Positions 42,973-52,150 are shown, counted from the stretch's first letter. The stretch is DNA of 64,000 nt from Chitinophaga agrisoli (GCF_008386695.1 NZ_VUOC01000001.1:346347-410346); one strand, 5' to 3'. The notes: generated by a model not told the origin, from the sequence alone. Made by a program: numbers and translations.

Positions 42973-43374
42973 TCATTCAATGTGTTCAGTTCTTTCAGCA
43001 TCGCTCCACATTTCTTCCAGGTTATAGAATTTGCGTGTTTCCGGCTGAAAAACGTGCACCACCACATTCACATAGTCTACCAGTATCCATTGCTGCGCGG
43101 TAAAGCCTTCGTGCTTATACGGTTGTTCACCTGTAGCCAGTTGCACCTGCTCTTCCACGAAGTCTGCAATGGCCCTTACCTGTGTGTTGGAATTAGCTTC
43201 ACATATGATAAAGAAATCGGCCACAGCTTCAGGGATATGGCGCAGGTCCAGGGATACTACATTTTCCCCCTTTTTTTCCTGGATGGCCTTTATGATGGTG
43301 GTAAAAATCTCACTGTCTCTGCTTAAGCGTGTTTGCGCTTTCTTACGCGTGCTCAGAACGGTTAAGGGTGCCAA
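42973..43374 (-). CDS. rsfS: Ribosomal silencing factor RsfS (YbeB/Iojap family), non-ATG start
   Basis: This 133-aa protein binds ribosomal protein L14 and blocks subunit joining under starvation. The family core is clear: IIKAIQEKKGENVVSLDLRHI, ADFFIICEANSNTQVRAIADF and WILVDYVNVVVHVF with the ETRKFYNLEEMW end. There is no ATG before the domain. The best start is TTG at 43374, which gives MAPLTVLSTRKKAQTRL; the only M in the frame is near the C-terminus. The gene precedes ftsH on the same strand, a common Bacteroidota arrangement, and is divergent from birA. Confidence 0.93.
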   Translation of the reverse strand: MAPLTVLSTRKKAQTRLSRDSEIFTTIIKAIQEKKGENVVSLDLRHIPEAVADFFIICEANSNTQVRAIADFVEEQVQLATGEQPYKHEGFTAQQWILVDYVNVVVHVFQPETRKFYNLEEMWSDAERTEHIE

Positions 43375-43591
43375 TAAAAACTTGTTTTTGTTAAAAATAA
43401 ACTTTAATTATCAAAATTACTAAAGAAGCGGGAAATATAACTGGTATAATGGCCCGCAGTGGCCGTCCAAATGTTAAGAAAACAATAAAATACGTTACTT
43501 TCCCGGCCGTTGTTATTTTTATGCCTGTGAACCGGACGGAAACTACCAGTGAGGCCGATCCGGCTGAAAAACATTCAAATTAGGATTTCTC

Positions 43592-44335
43592 GTGATTGGA
43601 CAGCCTTTTTACATTTTAGACAAAATAGACAGCACCAATAACTATGCCATGGAGCAGGTAAATACGGGGCTGATAACGCCTGGTACGACCTGGTTTGCCA
43701 TGGAGCAAACGGCCGGAAAAGGGCAGCGTGGGAAGCAATGGTTCTCGCCTCCGGGAGAGAATATCATGATGACCATAGCGCTGCAACCCAATGGGCTGCC
43801 GCTTTCCCGGCAGTTCCTGCTCAGTGTAGCCGTGGCGTTGGGCGCGGCGGATTTCTTTGGCCGTTATGCGGGGGATGAAACCTGTATAAAATGGAGCAAT
43901 GATATTTACTGGCGTGACAGAAAGGCAGGCGGCATTCTGATCGAAAATGTGCTACGGGGCAGCACATGGCAATATGCCATAACGGGTATAGGGATCAATA
44001 TTAACCAGACGCAGTTTCCCGAGCATTTGCCCAATCCTGTATCCCTGCGGCAGATCACAGGTAAGAGCTGGGATGCGGTAGAGCTGGCGCAGGAGCTGTG
44101 CCGGAGCCTGCAGCCCTGGCTGCAGCAGCTGCATCCGGCGCATTATAATTCGTTGCTGCAGGAGTATAAAAGCCGTCTTTTCCGTCTGGAGCAGCCGGGT
44201 TTGTACCGGATGCAGGGGGAGTATTTCCAGGGAACGATACGGGATGTACTGCCTGACGGAAAGCTTTGCCTGGAGCGGGATGGCGAGTTATTACAGCTGG
44301 ATTTTGGCGAAGTGGAGTTTATTATTGCGAAATAA
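43592..44335 (+). CDS. birA: Biotin--[acetyl-CoA carboxylase] ligase
   Basis: This 247-aa enzyme activates biotin as biotinyl-AMP and attaches it to the carboxyl-carrier protein. It starts at a GTG (43592), directly before IGQPFYILDKIDSTNNYAMEQ. The catalytic core shows the biotin loop variant GKGQRGKQWFSPPGENIMMT and the KWSNDIYWRDRKAGGILIEN motif, followed by the small C-terminal SH3-like domain. The N-terminal winged-helix repressor domain of E. coli BirA is absent, so this is a monofunctional ligase. Divergent from rsfS. TATTTTTA just upstream (about 43513) is an imperfect -7 box. Confidence 0.95.
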   Translation: MIGQPFYILDKIDSTNNYAMEQVNTGLITPGTTWFAMEQTAGKGQRGKQWFSPPGENIMMTIALQPNGLPLSRQFLLSVAVALGAADFFGRYAGDETCIKWSNDIYWRDRKAGGILIENVLRGSTWQYAITGIGININQTQFPEHLPNPVSLRQITGKSWDAVELAQELCRSLQPWLQQLHPAHYNSLLQEYKSRLFRLEQPGLYRMQGEYFQGTIRDVLPDGKLCLERDGELLQLDFGEVEFIIAK

Positions 44336-44495
44336 ATTAGCCTTGCATCAGCAGCCTATGTTTTTAACGGATATTCCGCGTGCGCCTGACCGATTGCGGA
44401 CGGTTCTCCGGCCGGTTGCGGACATATTCGAGGCGCATGGAAGGCTGCATTCTCAGGGTGTCTTACCATTACCGGCAGCTGGCAGCGGTTACCGG

Positions 44496-46043
44496 CTACC
44501 AGGCCCGTAATTCCCGGATCTGCTGGCGTTGCAGCTCGCGCAGGCCGGCCGGGGCCTCTGGTTTTATGTCTTTTAGCAGGTACACGCTTGTGCCGTACTC
44601 CCGGGCCAGCGGGTTGGTGACCTGCCCTATCTTTTCAATGGAAGTTGAAAACCTGTGGGCATGTTCGTCCGGCTCCTCATCATCTACCAGGATAATGTAC
44701 TGCAGGTCTTCCATCCGAGGGAACCAGAAGATATAGTCCGCATTAAACGATAATGCAAAAGGCAGTTTACCATTCCCATAATAGTTAAGCGCGCCCGCCT
44801 GCCCATAGTTGCCGCAGATAACCATGGTATGCGCCCTGGCCGGTTCCGGGATCAGCTCATATGCCTTTACGGAGAGATTGGCCATCTCCCGCCAGCCCAA
44901 CATGTCTGCAAAATCCTGGGGCAGTGCATGATCTTTCCCATCTTCCCAATGCAGCAGGCCGAACGCCTGGAACTTCTTCGCTTTTTGCTGGATCACCTGC
45001 GGGGTTAATACCGGAAAAAGCACGTTGAACACATAAGCAAAGGGTAATATCACCAATAACAGCCATGCTACCCGCATATATTTTAACCAGCTTGCGCTGA
45101 ACAGCCGTTCCCAGCATACCGCGCCAAAGGCCAGCAATACCGGGTATAAACCCAGCGCGTAATAGCTTTTAGCCCGCAGGTACAGGAACAGCGTGATCAC
45201 AAACACGTACGTAAGCCCCAGGAAGAGGTAGGGCCGGAAAGGCCGGTACAGGAATAGCGCTACCAGGCCGGCCACAAATACAAAGGCGCCTGAAATGAAG
45301 AACAGGAACTGGTCTTTCATGAAATCGAAGCGGTTCACATTCACCAGCTGGTATTTGGTGAGCTCTGCCATATGGTGCATAACGGGCATTCCATTGGCGA
45401 TCTGCCACCAGATATTAGGCAGCGCCAGCAGCAGGGCGATGCCGATGCCTGTGTACAGGTATTTGTTAAAAAAAACCTTGCGCTGGGGCGAGAGCAGTAC
45501 CGCAGGCATGAGGCCCGCCACCAGGAAGAGGATATTGTATTTATTCAGGAAGCCGAGGCCGATAGCTACTCCCAGCCATAGCAGGTTACGCCGGTGGCCG
45601 TTATGGATGTAACGAATGAGCAGGTAAAATACCCAGGTCCAGCTGAGCACGTCAAAGGAGTTGGGCTGGTACAGCATATTGAGGCGCAGCATAGCGGAGC
45701 AGAGGTATACCGTGCCTGCCAGCAGCTGTGCGTATATACCCCCTTCTAATTCTTCTATCATGCGCCAAACCAATACCATGGTGCCGGCGCCAAACAGGGC
45801 CGGAAAGAATTTTACCCAAAAGAAGCCACCGCCCAGCCATTTGATCAGGAGGGAAATGAATGCCGTAAAAGGCGGAACAGACAGATACCCTGCGGAGAGA
45901 TGGCTGGCGAGATCGAGGTGCAGGTATTCATCCCGGTGGAGATCATATACGGGATTGATGATGCAATAGTGCAGGACCATCTTCACAAGGATGAGCGCAG
46001 CCAAGAGATAATATGTGGTTTTACGGTGCGTGATTACTTTCAT
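44496..46043 (-). CDS. GT39-type membrane glycosyltransferase (dolichyl-P-mannose mannosyltransferase-like)
   Basis: This 515-aa protein has about ten to twelve hydrophobic helices. The first external loop carries the acidic pair of GT-C enzymes, in YDLHRDEYLHLDLASHLS (about residues 33-50). GTMVLVWRMIEELEGG and WTWVFYLLIRY helices follow, and a soluble C-terminal domain occupies about 380-515. GT39/ArnT-like enzymes transfer a sugar from a polyprenyl phosphate carrier to lipid A or proteins on the periplasmic side. The substrate is not predictable and no pathway genes are adjacent. Single gene. Confidence 0.85.
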   Translation of the reverse strand: MKVITHRKTTYYLLAALILVKMVLHYCIINPVYDLHRDEYLHLDLASHLSAGYLSVPPFTAFISLLIKWLGGGFFWVKFFPALFGAGTMVLVWRMIEELEGGIYAQLLAGTVYLCSAMLRLNMLYQPNSFDVLSWTWVFYLLIRYIHNGHRRNLLWLGVAIGLGFLNKYNILFLVAGLMPAVLLSPQRKVFFNKYLYTGIGIALLLALPNIWWQIANGMPVMHHMAELTKYQLVNVNRFDFMKDQFLFFISGAFVFVAGLVALFLYRPFRPYLFLGLTYVFVITLFLYLRAKSYYALGLYPVLLAFGAVCWERLFSASWLKYMRVAWLLLVILPFAYVFNVLFPVLTPQVIQQKAKKFQAFGLLHWEDGKDHALPQDFADMLGWREMANLSVKAYELIPEPARAHTMVICGNYGQAGALNYYGNGKLPFALSFNADYIFWFPRMEDLQYIILVDDEEPDEHAHRFSTSIEKIGQVTNPLAREYGTSVYLLKDIKPEAPAGLRELQRQQIRELRAW

Positions 46044-46121
46044 GGTGCGGTGTTGTTCTTATGCATATACATGCATATAAAGGGTAATATAGTTATTCAG
46101 CGGCAGATCCGTATAGGCGGC

Positions 46122-46240
46122 ATAAAAAACGTCCCGGGGGAGTAAACCCGGGACGTTCATTGCAGTTAAAGCTTTAACCTTGTTTAAAACAAGATTTTGG
46201 TTGATAAAGGATAATTCAATTTGTGAATTCTTTGTTAAAT
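46122..46240 (-). ncRNA. Candidate small RNA (about 110 nt) with its own promoter and terminator
   Basis: CAAAAATA at 46244-46251 reads TATTTTTG on the minus strand, a consensus -7 box. CAAA at 46269-46272 reads TTTG as a -33 with a short 17-bp spacer. Transcription would start near 46237 and end after the hairpin AACGTCCCGGG/CCCGGGACGTT (46128-46138 and 46147-46157), followed by six T on that strand. A second hairpin, CTTGTTT/AAACAAG (46180-46194), and a 14-bp palindrome GTTAAAGCTTTAAC (46165-46178) lie inside. No plausible open reading frame needs this terminator: the 84-aa frame here runs through the hairpin. Confidence 0.45.
46128..46157 (-). terminator. Orphan Rho-independent terminator
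   Basis: The perfect 11-bp stem AACGTCCCGGG/CCCGGGACGTT has an 8-base loop and is followed by TTTTTT on the minus strand. No coding gene ends upstream of it on that strand within the gap, which suggests a non-coding transcript. Confidence 0.75.
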
Positions 46241-46360
46241 AATCAAAAATATAATTGCAACTGTATGTCAAATTGAGGGATACATTCCTCCGGAAGCCGC
46301 TATCCAAAATCATAGCGGCGGTATTGAATAAAAAAATAAGCGGCTGTTTTTAAGGATGCG

Positions 46361-46368
46361 TAACTTTG
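46361..46368 (+). promoter_or_regulatory. Putative -7 box of the aldo/keto reductase gene
   Basis: TAACTTTG matches the consensus. Its predicted start near 46374 lies downstream of the upstream in-frame ATG (46356), which supports the internal start at 46428. No clear -33 box was seen. Confidence 0.5.
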
Positions 46369-46427
46369 CAATCTTCACTATAAGTACCCCCTTTACCTTA
46401 TTCAATGACCAGATAAAATCAATTTTT

Positions 46428-47420
46428 ATGCAATACAGGACGTTAGGAAAAACAGGAGAAAAAATACCGGCTATCGGGCTGGGATGTATGGGTATGTCAC
46501 ATGCTTATGGCAGCGCCGGTGACCGCAACGATCAGGAATCGCTGGCTACATTGGAGTATGCGCTGGAACTGGGTATTAATTTCTGGGATACTGCGGATAT
46601 GTACGGCAAAGGCGCTAATGAAGAGCTCCTGGCCAGAATACTGGCAAAAAAGCGGCAACAGGTGTTTGTGGCCACTAAGTTTGGTTTCCGTTATAATGCG
46701 GATGGCAGCACGTATATAGACGCCTCGCCGGCTTATATCAAACAAGCCTGTGACGCCAGCCTTCAGCGTTTAGGGACGGATGTGATAGACCTATACTATG
46801 CGCATCGTATAGACCCTAATATACCGGTAGAAGATACTATTGGCGCTATGGCGGATCTGGTAAAAGCGGGCAAGGTACGTTACCTGGGCCTGTCTGAGCC
46901 GTCTGTTGCCTCTATCCGTAAGGCGTATGCCATCCATCCTATTGCCGCTTTGCAGAATGAGTACTCCCTGTTTACGCGTGATGTAGAGCGGGAAACGCTG
47001 GCGGTAACACGGGAACTGGGTATTTCGCTGATCGCTTATAGCCCGCTGGGAAGAGGTATGAGTGCGGCGACCGCTGTTGATCTGTCGCAACTGCCGGAAG
47101 GGGATTTCCGCCGTACGCTGCCGCGTTTTCAGCAGCAGGAGCTGGAGCAGAATACCTTGCTGGTAAAGAAGCTGGAAAGCCTTGCGCACGATAAACACTG
47201 CACTACGGCGCAGCTATCGCTGGCGTGGCTGCTGTCTGAGGGAGAAGATATCATTCCTATCCCCGGTACTAAACGCCGTAAATACCTGCAGGAAAATGCC
47301 GGAGCGGCGGACATTAACTTAACCACTGCTGAGCGGCAGGAGATCCGGGATATACTAAAATCTACCGCGGTAGCCGGTGACCGGTATGCCGATGGTATGA
47401 TGCGGCTGGTGAACAAATAG
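46428..47420 (+). CDS. Aldo/keto reductase (AKR13/YajO-PLR-like)
   Basis: This 330-aa protein starts at ATG 46428 ([24 protein letters not shown]). The frame is open to 46356, but that part precedes the predicted transcription start and is unlike the family. The (beta/alpha)8 AKR tetrad is visible: Asp and Tyr in [13 protein letters not shown], Lys in VATKFGFR and His in YYAHRIDP. The NADPH-binding C-terminal [16 protein letters not shown] is present. The GMGMS(H)AYG start is typical of the 'oxidoreductase, AKR13' group reducing aldehydes. The stop directly abuts the convergent SUI1-like gene. Confidence 0.93.
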   Translation: MQYRTLGKTGEKIPAIGLGCMGMSHAYGSAGDRNDQESLATLEYALELGINFWDTADMYGKGANEELLARILAKKRQQVFVATKFGFRYNADGSTYIDASPAYIKQACDASLQRLGTDVIDLYYAHRIDPNIPVEDTIGAMADLVKAGKVRYLGLSEPSVASIRKAYAIHPIAALQNEYSLFTRDVERETLAVTRELGISLIAYSPLGRGMSAATAVDLSQLPEGDFRRTLPRFQQQELEQNTLLVKKLESLAHDKHCTTAQLSLAWLLSEGEDIIPIPGTKRRKYLQENAGAADINLTTAERQEIRDILKSTAVAGDRYADGMMRLVNK

Positions 47421-47753
47421 TTATTTCACGTTATACTTCCAGTCCTGCAGCCATTTTATCACTTTGTCCCGGTAATCGCCCTGGATGATGATAAGACCGT
47501 CTTTCACGCTACCGCCCGTGCCGCATTTTGTTTTAAGCTCCTTACCCAGCTGTTCCAGGTCTGCAGGCATTCCCACAAAACCTTCTACCAGGGTTACCAT
47601 TTTACCGGCCCGCTGTTTGGTATCCAGCTTTACTTTAAGGCGTTGCTGGGCCGGTGGCAGGGTAGCTTCTTCCGCAGGCTGTTCCTGCTCAAAGGAAAAA
47701 TCAGGATTCGTGGAGTATACGATCCCGCCGGGATTATGTTTCTTCTTTGACAT
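47421..47753 (-). CDS. SUI1/eIF1-like translation factor (YciH family)
   Basis: This 110-aa protein has a variable N-terminus (about 1-35) and the SUI1 fold: LKVKLDTKQRAGKMVTLVEGF, then the conserved LKTKCGTGGSVKDGLIIIQGDYRDKVIKWL. Bacterial YciH proteins resemble eIF1 and affect start-codon discrimination under stress; the role in Bacteroidota is not established. Its stop codon abuts the aldo/keto reductase stop with no spacer, so termination must lie inside one of the genes or be Rho-dependent. Confidence 0.93.
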   Translation of the reverse strand: MSKKKHNPGGIVYSTNPDFSFEQEQPAEEATLPPAQQRLKVKLDTKQRAGKMVTLVEGFVGMPADLEQLGKELKTKCGTGGSVKDGLIIIQGDYRDKVIKWLQDWKYNVK

Positions 47754-47802
47754 GACGATTCAATAATTACGCGTAAAATTACTGCATTACGGTCAGTTCG
47801 GT

Positions 47803-48687
47803 TTAATTGTTAACGATCACCTGCAGGGCGGCCTTTACTACCTTAAATTCCACCTGTGCGTTGTTACCCAGCGGCACCGCATCCCCATCCACCTGGAGAT
47901 AGGCCAGCTTAGGACTGCTTACCGTAATATTGCGGCCCGTATAACGCTGCATATATTTGGTCTTATGCACGGTGCCCAGCAGGGAATGGATGCATAAAGG
48001 CAGTAACCCGAGGAAGCTTACGGGCGGCACAACAACTACATCCAGCAGGCCATCGAACAGATCTGCCTGGGGTGATAGCTTAAACTCGTAGCCCAGCTGG
48101 TTACCATTGGCCATACTGAGAAGAAAAGCTGGTTTTTGCAGGGTTTTGTTACCGTCTATGTTGATGGTGTAAACATTGTCCTTGTATTCCCGGAAGCTTT
48201 TGATCACCAGTTTGGCGTATCCCTGCAATCCGCGTTTCTGCATATTGCGGAAGCGTTCTGCGATGAGCGCATCGAAGCCTACGCCGGCATTGCTCAGGAA
48301 CAGGTGACCGTTGGCATAACCTGCATCAATGGCGCCGCGTTTATTCTGTGCGATCAGCTGTAATGCCTTCTCTACGTTCAATGGTATTTTCAGCGCCCTT
48401 GCCAGTCCATTGCCGCTGCCCAGTGGTATAATGGCCAGTGCGGTGTTGCTGCCGGTAAGGCCCTGTGCGATCTCGTTGATGGAGCCATCGCCGCCTACTG
48501 CCACTACGGTATCTACTCCGTTTGCTACCGCTTCCTGCGCCAGGTGCGTGCCATGGCCCAGGTAAGCAAGATGGGTGATCTGTACAGAAAAGCCGGGGGC
48601 GGGCAGATGCCTGCGTATTGTATCCTCCAGCCGTTTCTCCCGGTCTGTGCCCGCCTTGCGGTTAATGATAAAAAGTATCTTTCTCAT
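47803..48687 (-). CDS. Diacylglycerol kinase-family lipid kinase
   Basis: The protein is about 294 aa from the ATG at 48687 (MRKILFIINRKAG); the frame is open to 48726 but the extra 13 residues do not look conserved. DAGK catalytic motifs are visible: NRKAG, VVAVGGDGSINEIAQGL (nucleotide and catalytic loop) and LGSGNGLARAL, plus the beta-sandwich ending LQVDGDAVPLG. Enzymes of this type phosphorylate diacylglycerol or related lipids (BmrU/YegS/DgkB group) at the membrane. It lies 54 bp after nadC (counting to 48742) on the same strand. Confidence 0.92.
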   Translation of the reverse strand: MRKILFIINRKAGTDREKRLEDTIRRHLPAPGFSVQITHLAYLGHGTHLAQEAVANGVDTVVAVGGDGSINEIAQGLTGSNTALAIIPLGSGNGLARALKIPLNVEKALQLIAQNKRGAIDAGYANGHLFLSNAGVGFDALIAERFRNMQKRGLQGYAKLVIKSFREYKDNVYTINIDGNKTLQKPAFLLSMANGNQLGYEFKLSPQADLFDGLLDVVVVPPVSFLGLLPLCIHSLLGTVHKTKYMQRYTGRNITVSSPKLAYLQVDGDAVPLGNNAQVEFKVVKAALQVIVNN

Positions 48688-48741
48688 GATGTATTTTACC
48701 GCAGAATGATCTTGATCCTGTATCACACGACAACGTTGTGA

Positions 48742-49590
48742 TCATTCTACTGCTTTCAAACTAAGGTCCAGGCTAACTGCATGATGGATGACCGCCCCTG
48801 CGGAAATAAAGTCTACGCCTGTTTTAGCGTAGTCTACCAGGTTATCGAGGGTGATGCCGCCGGAGGCTTCTGTTTCGCAGCTGCCTTTGATGAGCTCCAG
48901 CGCGGCGGCGATCTGCTCCGGGCGGAAGTTGTCCAGCATGATGCGATCTACGCCGCCTACGGCCAGCGCTTCGCGCACATCGTCGAGGTTGCGGGTCTCT
49001 ACTTCTATCTTCAGATCGAGCTTGCGCTGCTGCAGGTAAGCGATGGTCTTTTGCACTGCCTGGGTAATGCCGCCGGCAAAATCGATATGGTTATCCTTTA
49101 GCATGACCATATCGTATAAGCCCATGCGGTGATTAACGCCGCCGCCGATGCGTACCGCTTCCTTTTCCAACAGGCGGAAATTAGGCGTGGTCTTACGGGT
49201 ATCGAGCAAGCGGGTATGGTAGCCCTGCAGCTTATCCACGTACTGGCGGGTAAGCGTGGCAATGCCACTCATGCGCTGCATACAGTTCAGCACCAGGCGT
49301 TCCGTCATCAGCAGGGTATGCACGGCTGCTTCTACCTCGAAGGCGGTATCGCCGGGCTGCATAACATCACCATCCTTTTTGAAGGGGGTGAACACGGTGA
49401 ACATATCCATGTAGCGGAAAATGGTTTCTGCTACCTGCATGCCGGCCAGCAGGCCTCCTTCTTTTATCTTTAAGCGTGCCTTGCCTTTGGCGGTGGGGGG
49501 AATACAGGCCATGGTGCTATGGTCCCCGTTGCCAATATCTTCTGCCAGCGCCAGTCTTATCAATTCCTTAAGTGCAGTCTCATTTACCAT
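48742..49590 (-). CDS. nadC: Nicotinate-nucleotide pyrophosphorylase (carboxylating)
   Basis: The 282-aa product from ATG 49590 (MVNETALKELIRLALAEDIG) converts quinolinate and PRPP to nicotinate mononucleotide in de novo NAD synthesis. The frame is open up to 49758 but runs through the terminator at 49683-49709, so the internal start is used. Family motifs are GDHSTMACIP, MQRMSGIATLTRQY, DTRKTTPNFR, GGVNHRMGLYDMVMLKDNH and ASGGITLDN. nadA and nadB are not in the window. It lies between the DUF4783 gene and the lipid kinase gene, all on the minus strand. Confidence 0.96.
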   Translation of the reverse strand: MVNETALKELIRLALAEDIGNGDHSTMACIPPTAKGKARLKIKEGGLLAGMQVAETIFRYMDMFTVFTPFKKDGDVMQPGDTAFEVEAAVHTLLMTERLVLNCMQRMSGIATLTRQYVDKLQGYHTRLLDTRKTTPNFRLLEKEAVRIGGGVNHRMGLYDMVMLKDNHIDFAGGITQAVQKTIAYLQQRKLDLKIEVETRNLDDVREALAVGGVDRIMLDNFRPEQIAAALELIKGSCETEASGGITLDNLVDYAKTGVDFISAGAVIHHAVSLDLSLKAVE

Positions 49591-49682
49591 AGCTTCCAGA
49601 TTAACCGGTGAGGTGATTGTTTTGTCCCGGCGCCATTTGTAGGTATCCCGCAAATGGCGCTTTGAGGCCCCAAAAATAAAGA

Positions 49683-49709
49683 GTGCCCCCGTAACTTGTA
49701 CGGGGGCAC
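49683..49709 (-). terminator. Terminator of the DUF4783 gene
   Basis: GTGCCCCCGTA (49683-49693) and TACGGGGGCAC (49699-49709) form a perfect 11-bp stem with an ACTTG loop, followed on the minus strand by TCTTTATTTTT. Confidence 0.8.
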
Positions 49710-49754
49710 CGTGGTTTTTCAAATTATATTCAGATGAATGGGAGAAAACGGGGA

Positions 49755-50273
49755 TCATTTGCTTTCAAAACGCAGCTGGTTCAGGAGCAGGGCACTACCC
49801 TTTTTCTGCAGGAAGAAGGATGTGCGGTAGAGGCCACCGCTGGTGGTCATATTCCCGATCCCGTAACGGGAGCCGCCGCCTTCGCCCTGGTGCAGCAGTT
49901 CAAATGATTTTACCTGGTTCTTGGCAAAAAAATCCTTGAGGATGATCTCTGCCTGCGCTTTGCTGTATGAGCTGGCCCTGCCACCTATACTGATCTCTAC
50001 GGTATTATCGAGATGGGGGGAAAGGCTCCCCGCATCGCCTTGTTTCAGGGCGCTTACAACATCTTCAAAAGGGCCGCCGCCAAATGCTCTCAGCGGGCGG
50101 GCTGATAATGAGAAAATGGTAACGATGCCTCCCAGCAGCAGGATACCCAGCACATACATATACCTTGCCCATGGCTGCCTTTGCGGTGCTTCATGGGTAT
50201 TGGCATTAGCCTCGCGTGACTGGATCGAACCTTGCTGCATCTCCCTCTCTGTCTTTAACATGCTCGGTTTCAT
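49755..50273 (-). CDS. DUF4783-type membrane-anchored protein
   Basis: This 172-aa protein has a hydrophilic N-terminus (about 1-37), one hydrophobic helix (about 38-60) and a C-terminal NTF2-like domain: FEDVVSALKQGDAGSLSPHLDNTVEISIGG, then SYSKAQAEIILKDFF and RYGIGNMTTSGGLYRTSFFL. This pattern is that of DUF4783, a Bacteroidota-typical domain of unknown role. The domain usually lies next to nadC, as here. Ligand binding in an NTF2-like pocket is possible but unproven. Confidence 0.82.
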   Translation of the reverse strand: MKPSMLKTEREMQQGSIQSREANANTHEAPQRQPWARYMYVLGILLLGGIVTIFSLSARPLRAFGGGPFEDVVSALKQGDAGSLSPHLDNTVEISIGGRASSYSKAQAEIILKDFFAKNQVKSFELLHQGEGGGSRYGIGNMTTSGGLYRTSFFLQKKGSALLLNQLRFESK

Positions 50274-50609
50274 AAGAAAAGATTCTTTTTAGTTGCCATG
50301 CCCGGTTTCATGGTTATTTCCAACACATTTTTATCGCCAACCCCAGCTGTTGCCAAAACTATGCCAGTTTGTAAACGGCTTGTTAAAATACAATTATGGT
50401 TGTAGCGCATAGATAGTAACCAATGCAAATATATTGATATATAAATTTTCTACGCGGCATAAAAGACGATTATGTGAGCGTGCTGCTTGAAGGTTACCGG
50501 AGCATGTTAACGGGTATTCTGTAAGCGTTAAATTTGCATAATTTTGAAAGTATTCAAGGCTTTATGAGTATTTTCACGGCTTTGTTGGATTAAATCTTAT
50601 CAACGGATC
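50274..50609. other. 336-bp intergenic region upstream of gpmI
   Basis: There is no gene. The region is AT-rich. TAATTTTG at 50539-50546 is a perfect -7 box for gpmI, giving a leader of about 57 nt. The leader holds two similar words, CAAGGCTTT (50565 area) and CACGGCTTT (50576 area). The DUF4783 promoter on the other strand was not identified. Confidence 0.45.
50539..50546 (+). promoter_or_regulatory. Putative -7 box of gpmI
   Basis: TAATTTTG matches TAnnTTTG. The -33 region (about 50516) has only TTCTG. Confidence 0.5.
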
Positions 50610-52133
50610 ATGGAAAAGAAAAAAGCAATCCTGGTTATTATGGATGGATGGGGCCTGGGACAGGTACCTGCCGCTGACGCCATATCGCATTCAAACACGC
50701 CTTTTGTTAACAGCCTGTACAACCAGTACCCGCATAGCCGGCTGGTTACCTGTGGAGAAGCGGTAGGATTACCGGAAGGGCAGATGGGTAACTCTGAGGT
50801 AGGGCACCTGAACATTGGCGCGGGGCGCATTGTATACCAGGAGCTGCAGCGTATTAACGTGGCCATCCGCACCGGCGAGCTGGCGCAGAATAAGGTGCTG
50901 CTGGATACGCTTCAGTATGCTAAATCCAACAACAAAGCACTGCACCTGATAGGCCTGGTAAGCAATGGCGGCGTGCACTCCCATATCAATCATATCAAAG
51001 CGCTGACGCAGATAGCTAAAGATAATGGCCTGGAAAAGGTGTTCATACATGCCTTTACAGACGGCCGCGATACCGATCCCAAAAGCGGGCTGGGTTTCCT
51101 GGAAGACCTGATGGTGCATCTTAAAAGCACTACCGGACAACTAGCCACCATCACCGGCCGTTATTATGCCATGGACCGCGATAAACGCTGGGAACGCGTA
51201 AAGCTAGCCTATGATGCGCTGGTGAACGGCGCCGGCACACCTACACAGGATCCGCTGACAGCCGTGAAAGCATCTTATGCAGAGGGCGTAACCGATGAGT
51301 TTATCAAACCTATCATCGTTACTACGCCGCAGCTGGCGCCGCTGGCTACGATTGGCGAAGGAGACGCTGTACTGTGCTTTAACTTCCGTACGGACCGTTG
51401 CCGCGAGATCACCCAGGTGTTGAGCCAGCAGGCTTTCCCTGATTTTGAGATGCAGCCGCTGCACCTGCACTACACCACCATGACGGAATATGATAAGACC
51501 TATAAAGGGGTGTATGTGATCTTTGAGAACGATAACCTGAATATGACGCTGGGCGAAGTGCTGGAGCAGAATAACCGCACCCAGATACGTATTGCAGAAA
51601 CAGAGAAGTACCCGCACGTGTCCTTTTTCTTTTCCGGCGGACGTGAAAAGGAATTCAATGGAGAACGCCGCCTGATGGTACCCTCTCCCAAAGTGGCGAC
51701 CTATGACCTGCAGCCGGAGATGAGCGCTTACCAGGTAACCGATACGATTGTGGAAGAGATCAATAAACAATCTGCCGATTTTATATGCCTGAACTTTGCC
51801 AATGCTGACATGGTAGGCCATACGGGCGTGTGGGAAGCTGCGGTGAAGGCGGTAGAAACGGTAGACGCCTGCGTAAAACGTGTGGTGGAAGCCTCTCTGC
51901 AGAATGGCTACACGGTATTCCTGACTGCGGACCATGGTAACGCTGATTTTATGATCAACGCAGACGGTACGCCTAATACGGCACATACCCTGAACCTGGT
52001 GCCCTTCTTTATCATCAATAATGATTTCAAAGGCGCTGTAAAGGATGGCAAACTGGGAGATATTGCTCCAACTATCCTCCATTTCATGGACCTTCCGGTA
52101 CCCAAGGAAATGACCGGCGACCTGCTGGTATAA
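50610..52133 (+). CDS. gpmI: 2,3-bisphosphoglycerate-independent phosphoglycerate mutase
   Basis: This 507-aa Mn-dependent glycolytic enzyme interconverts 3- and 2-phosphoglycerate. It belongs to the alkaline-phosphatase superfamily: metal ligand Asp12 in VIMDGWGLG, nucleophile Ser62 in MGNSEVGHLNIGAG, HAFTDGRDTDP and RYYAMDRDKRWER in the phosphotransferase lobe, and NFANADMVGHTG and LTADHGNADFM for the second metal site. Full length for the family. Monocistronic, with a putative promoter at 50539 and a long-stem terminator 18 bp after the stop. Confidence 0.98.
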   Translation: MEKKKAILVIMDGWGLGQVPAADAISHSNTPFVNSLYNQYPHSRLVTCGEAVGLPEGQMGNSEVGHLNIGAGRIVYQELQRINVAIRTGELAQNKVLLDTLQYAKSNNKALHLIGLVSNGGVHSHINHIKALTQIAKDNGLEKVFIHAFTDGRDTDPKSGLGFLEDLMVHLKSTTGQLATITGRYYAMDRDKRWERVKLAYDALVNGAGTPTQDPLTAVKASYAEGVTDEFIKPIIVTTPQLAPLATIGEGDAVLCFNFRTDRCREITQVLSQQAFPDFEMQPLHLHYTTMTEYDKTYKGVYVIFENDNLNMTLGEVLEQNNRTQIRIAETEKYPHVSFFFSGGREKEFNGERRLMVPSPKVATYDLQPEMSAYQVTDTIVEEINKQSADFICLNFANADMVGHTGVWEAAVKAVETVDACVKRVVEASLQNGYTVFLTADHGNADFMINADGTPNTAHTLNLVPFFIINNDFKGAVKDGKLGDIAPTILHFMDLPVPKEMTGDLLV

Positions 52134-52150
52134 CACCGCTAATCAACTCA

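Noticed and set aside
46059-46313. 84-aa minus-strand frame in the gap before the aldo/keto reductase gene
   Set aside because: It runs through the strong hairpin at 46128-46157 and has no recognisable pattern. The sequence is better explained as a non-coding transcript with its terminator.
49591-49758. Longer nadC start at 49758
   Set aside because: The extension crosses the terminator hairpin at 49683-49709 and does not resemble NadC.
51204-52136. Long antisense frame (310 aa) across gpmI
   Set aside because: It mirrors the codon structure of gpmI, has a His/Arg-rich unnatural composition and no family motif. Similar antisense shadows occur opposite uvrC (54479-55381) and ftsH (41703-42581).
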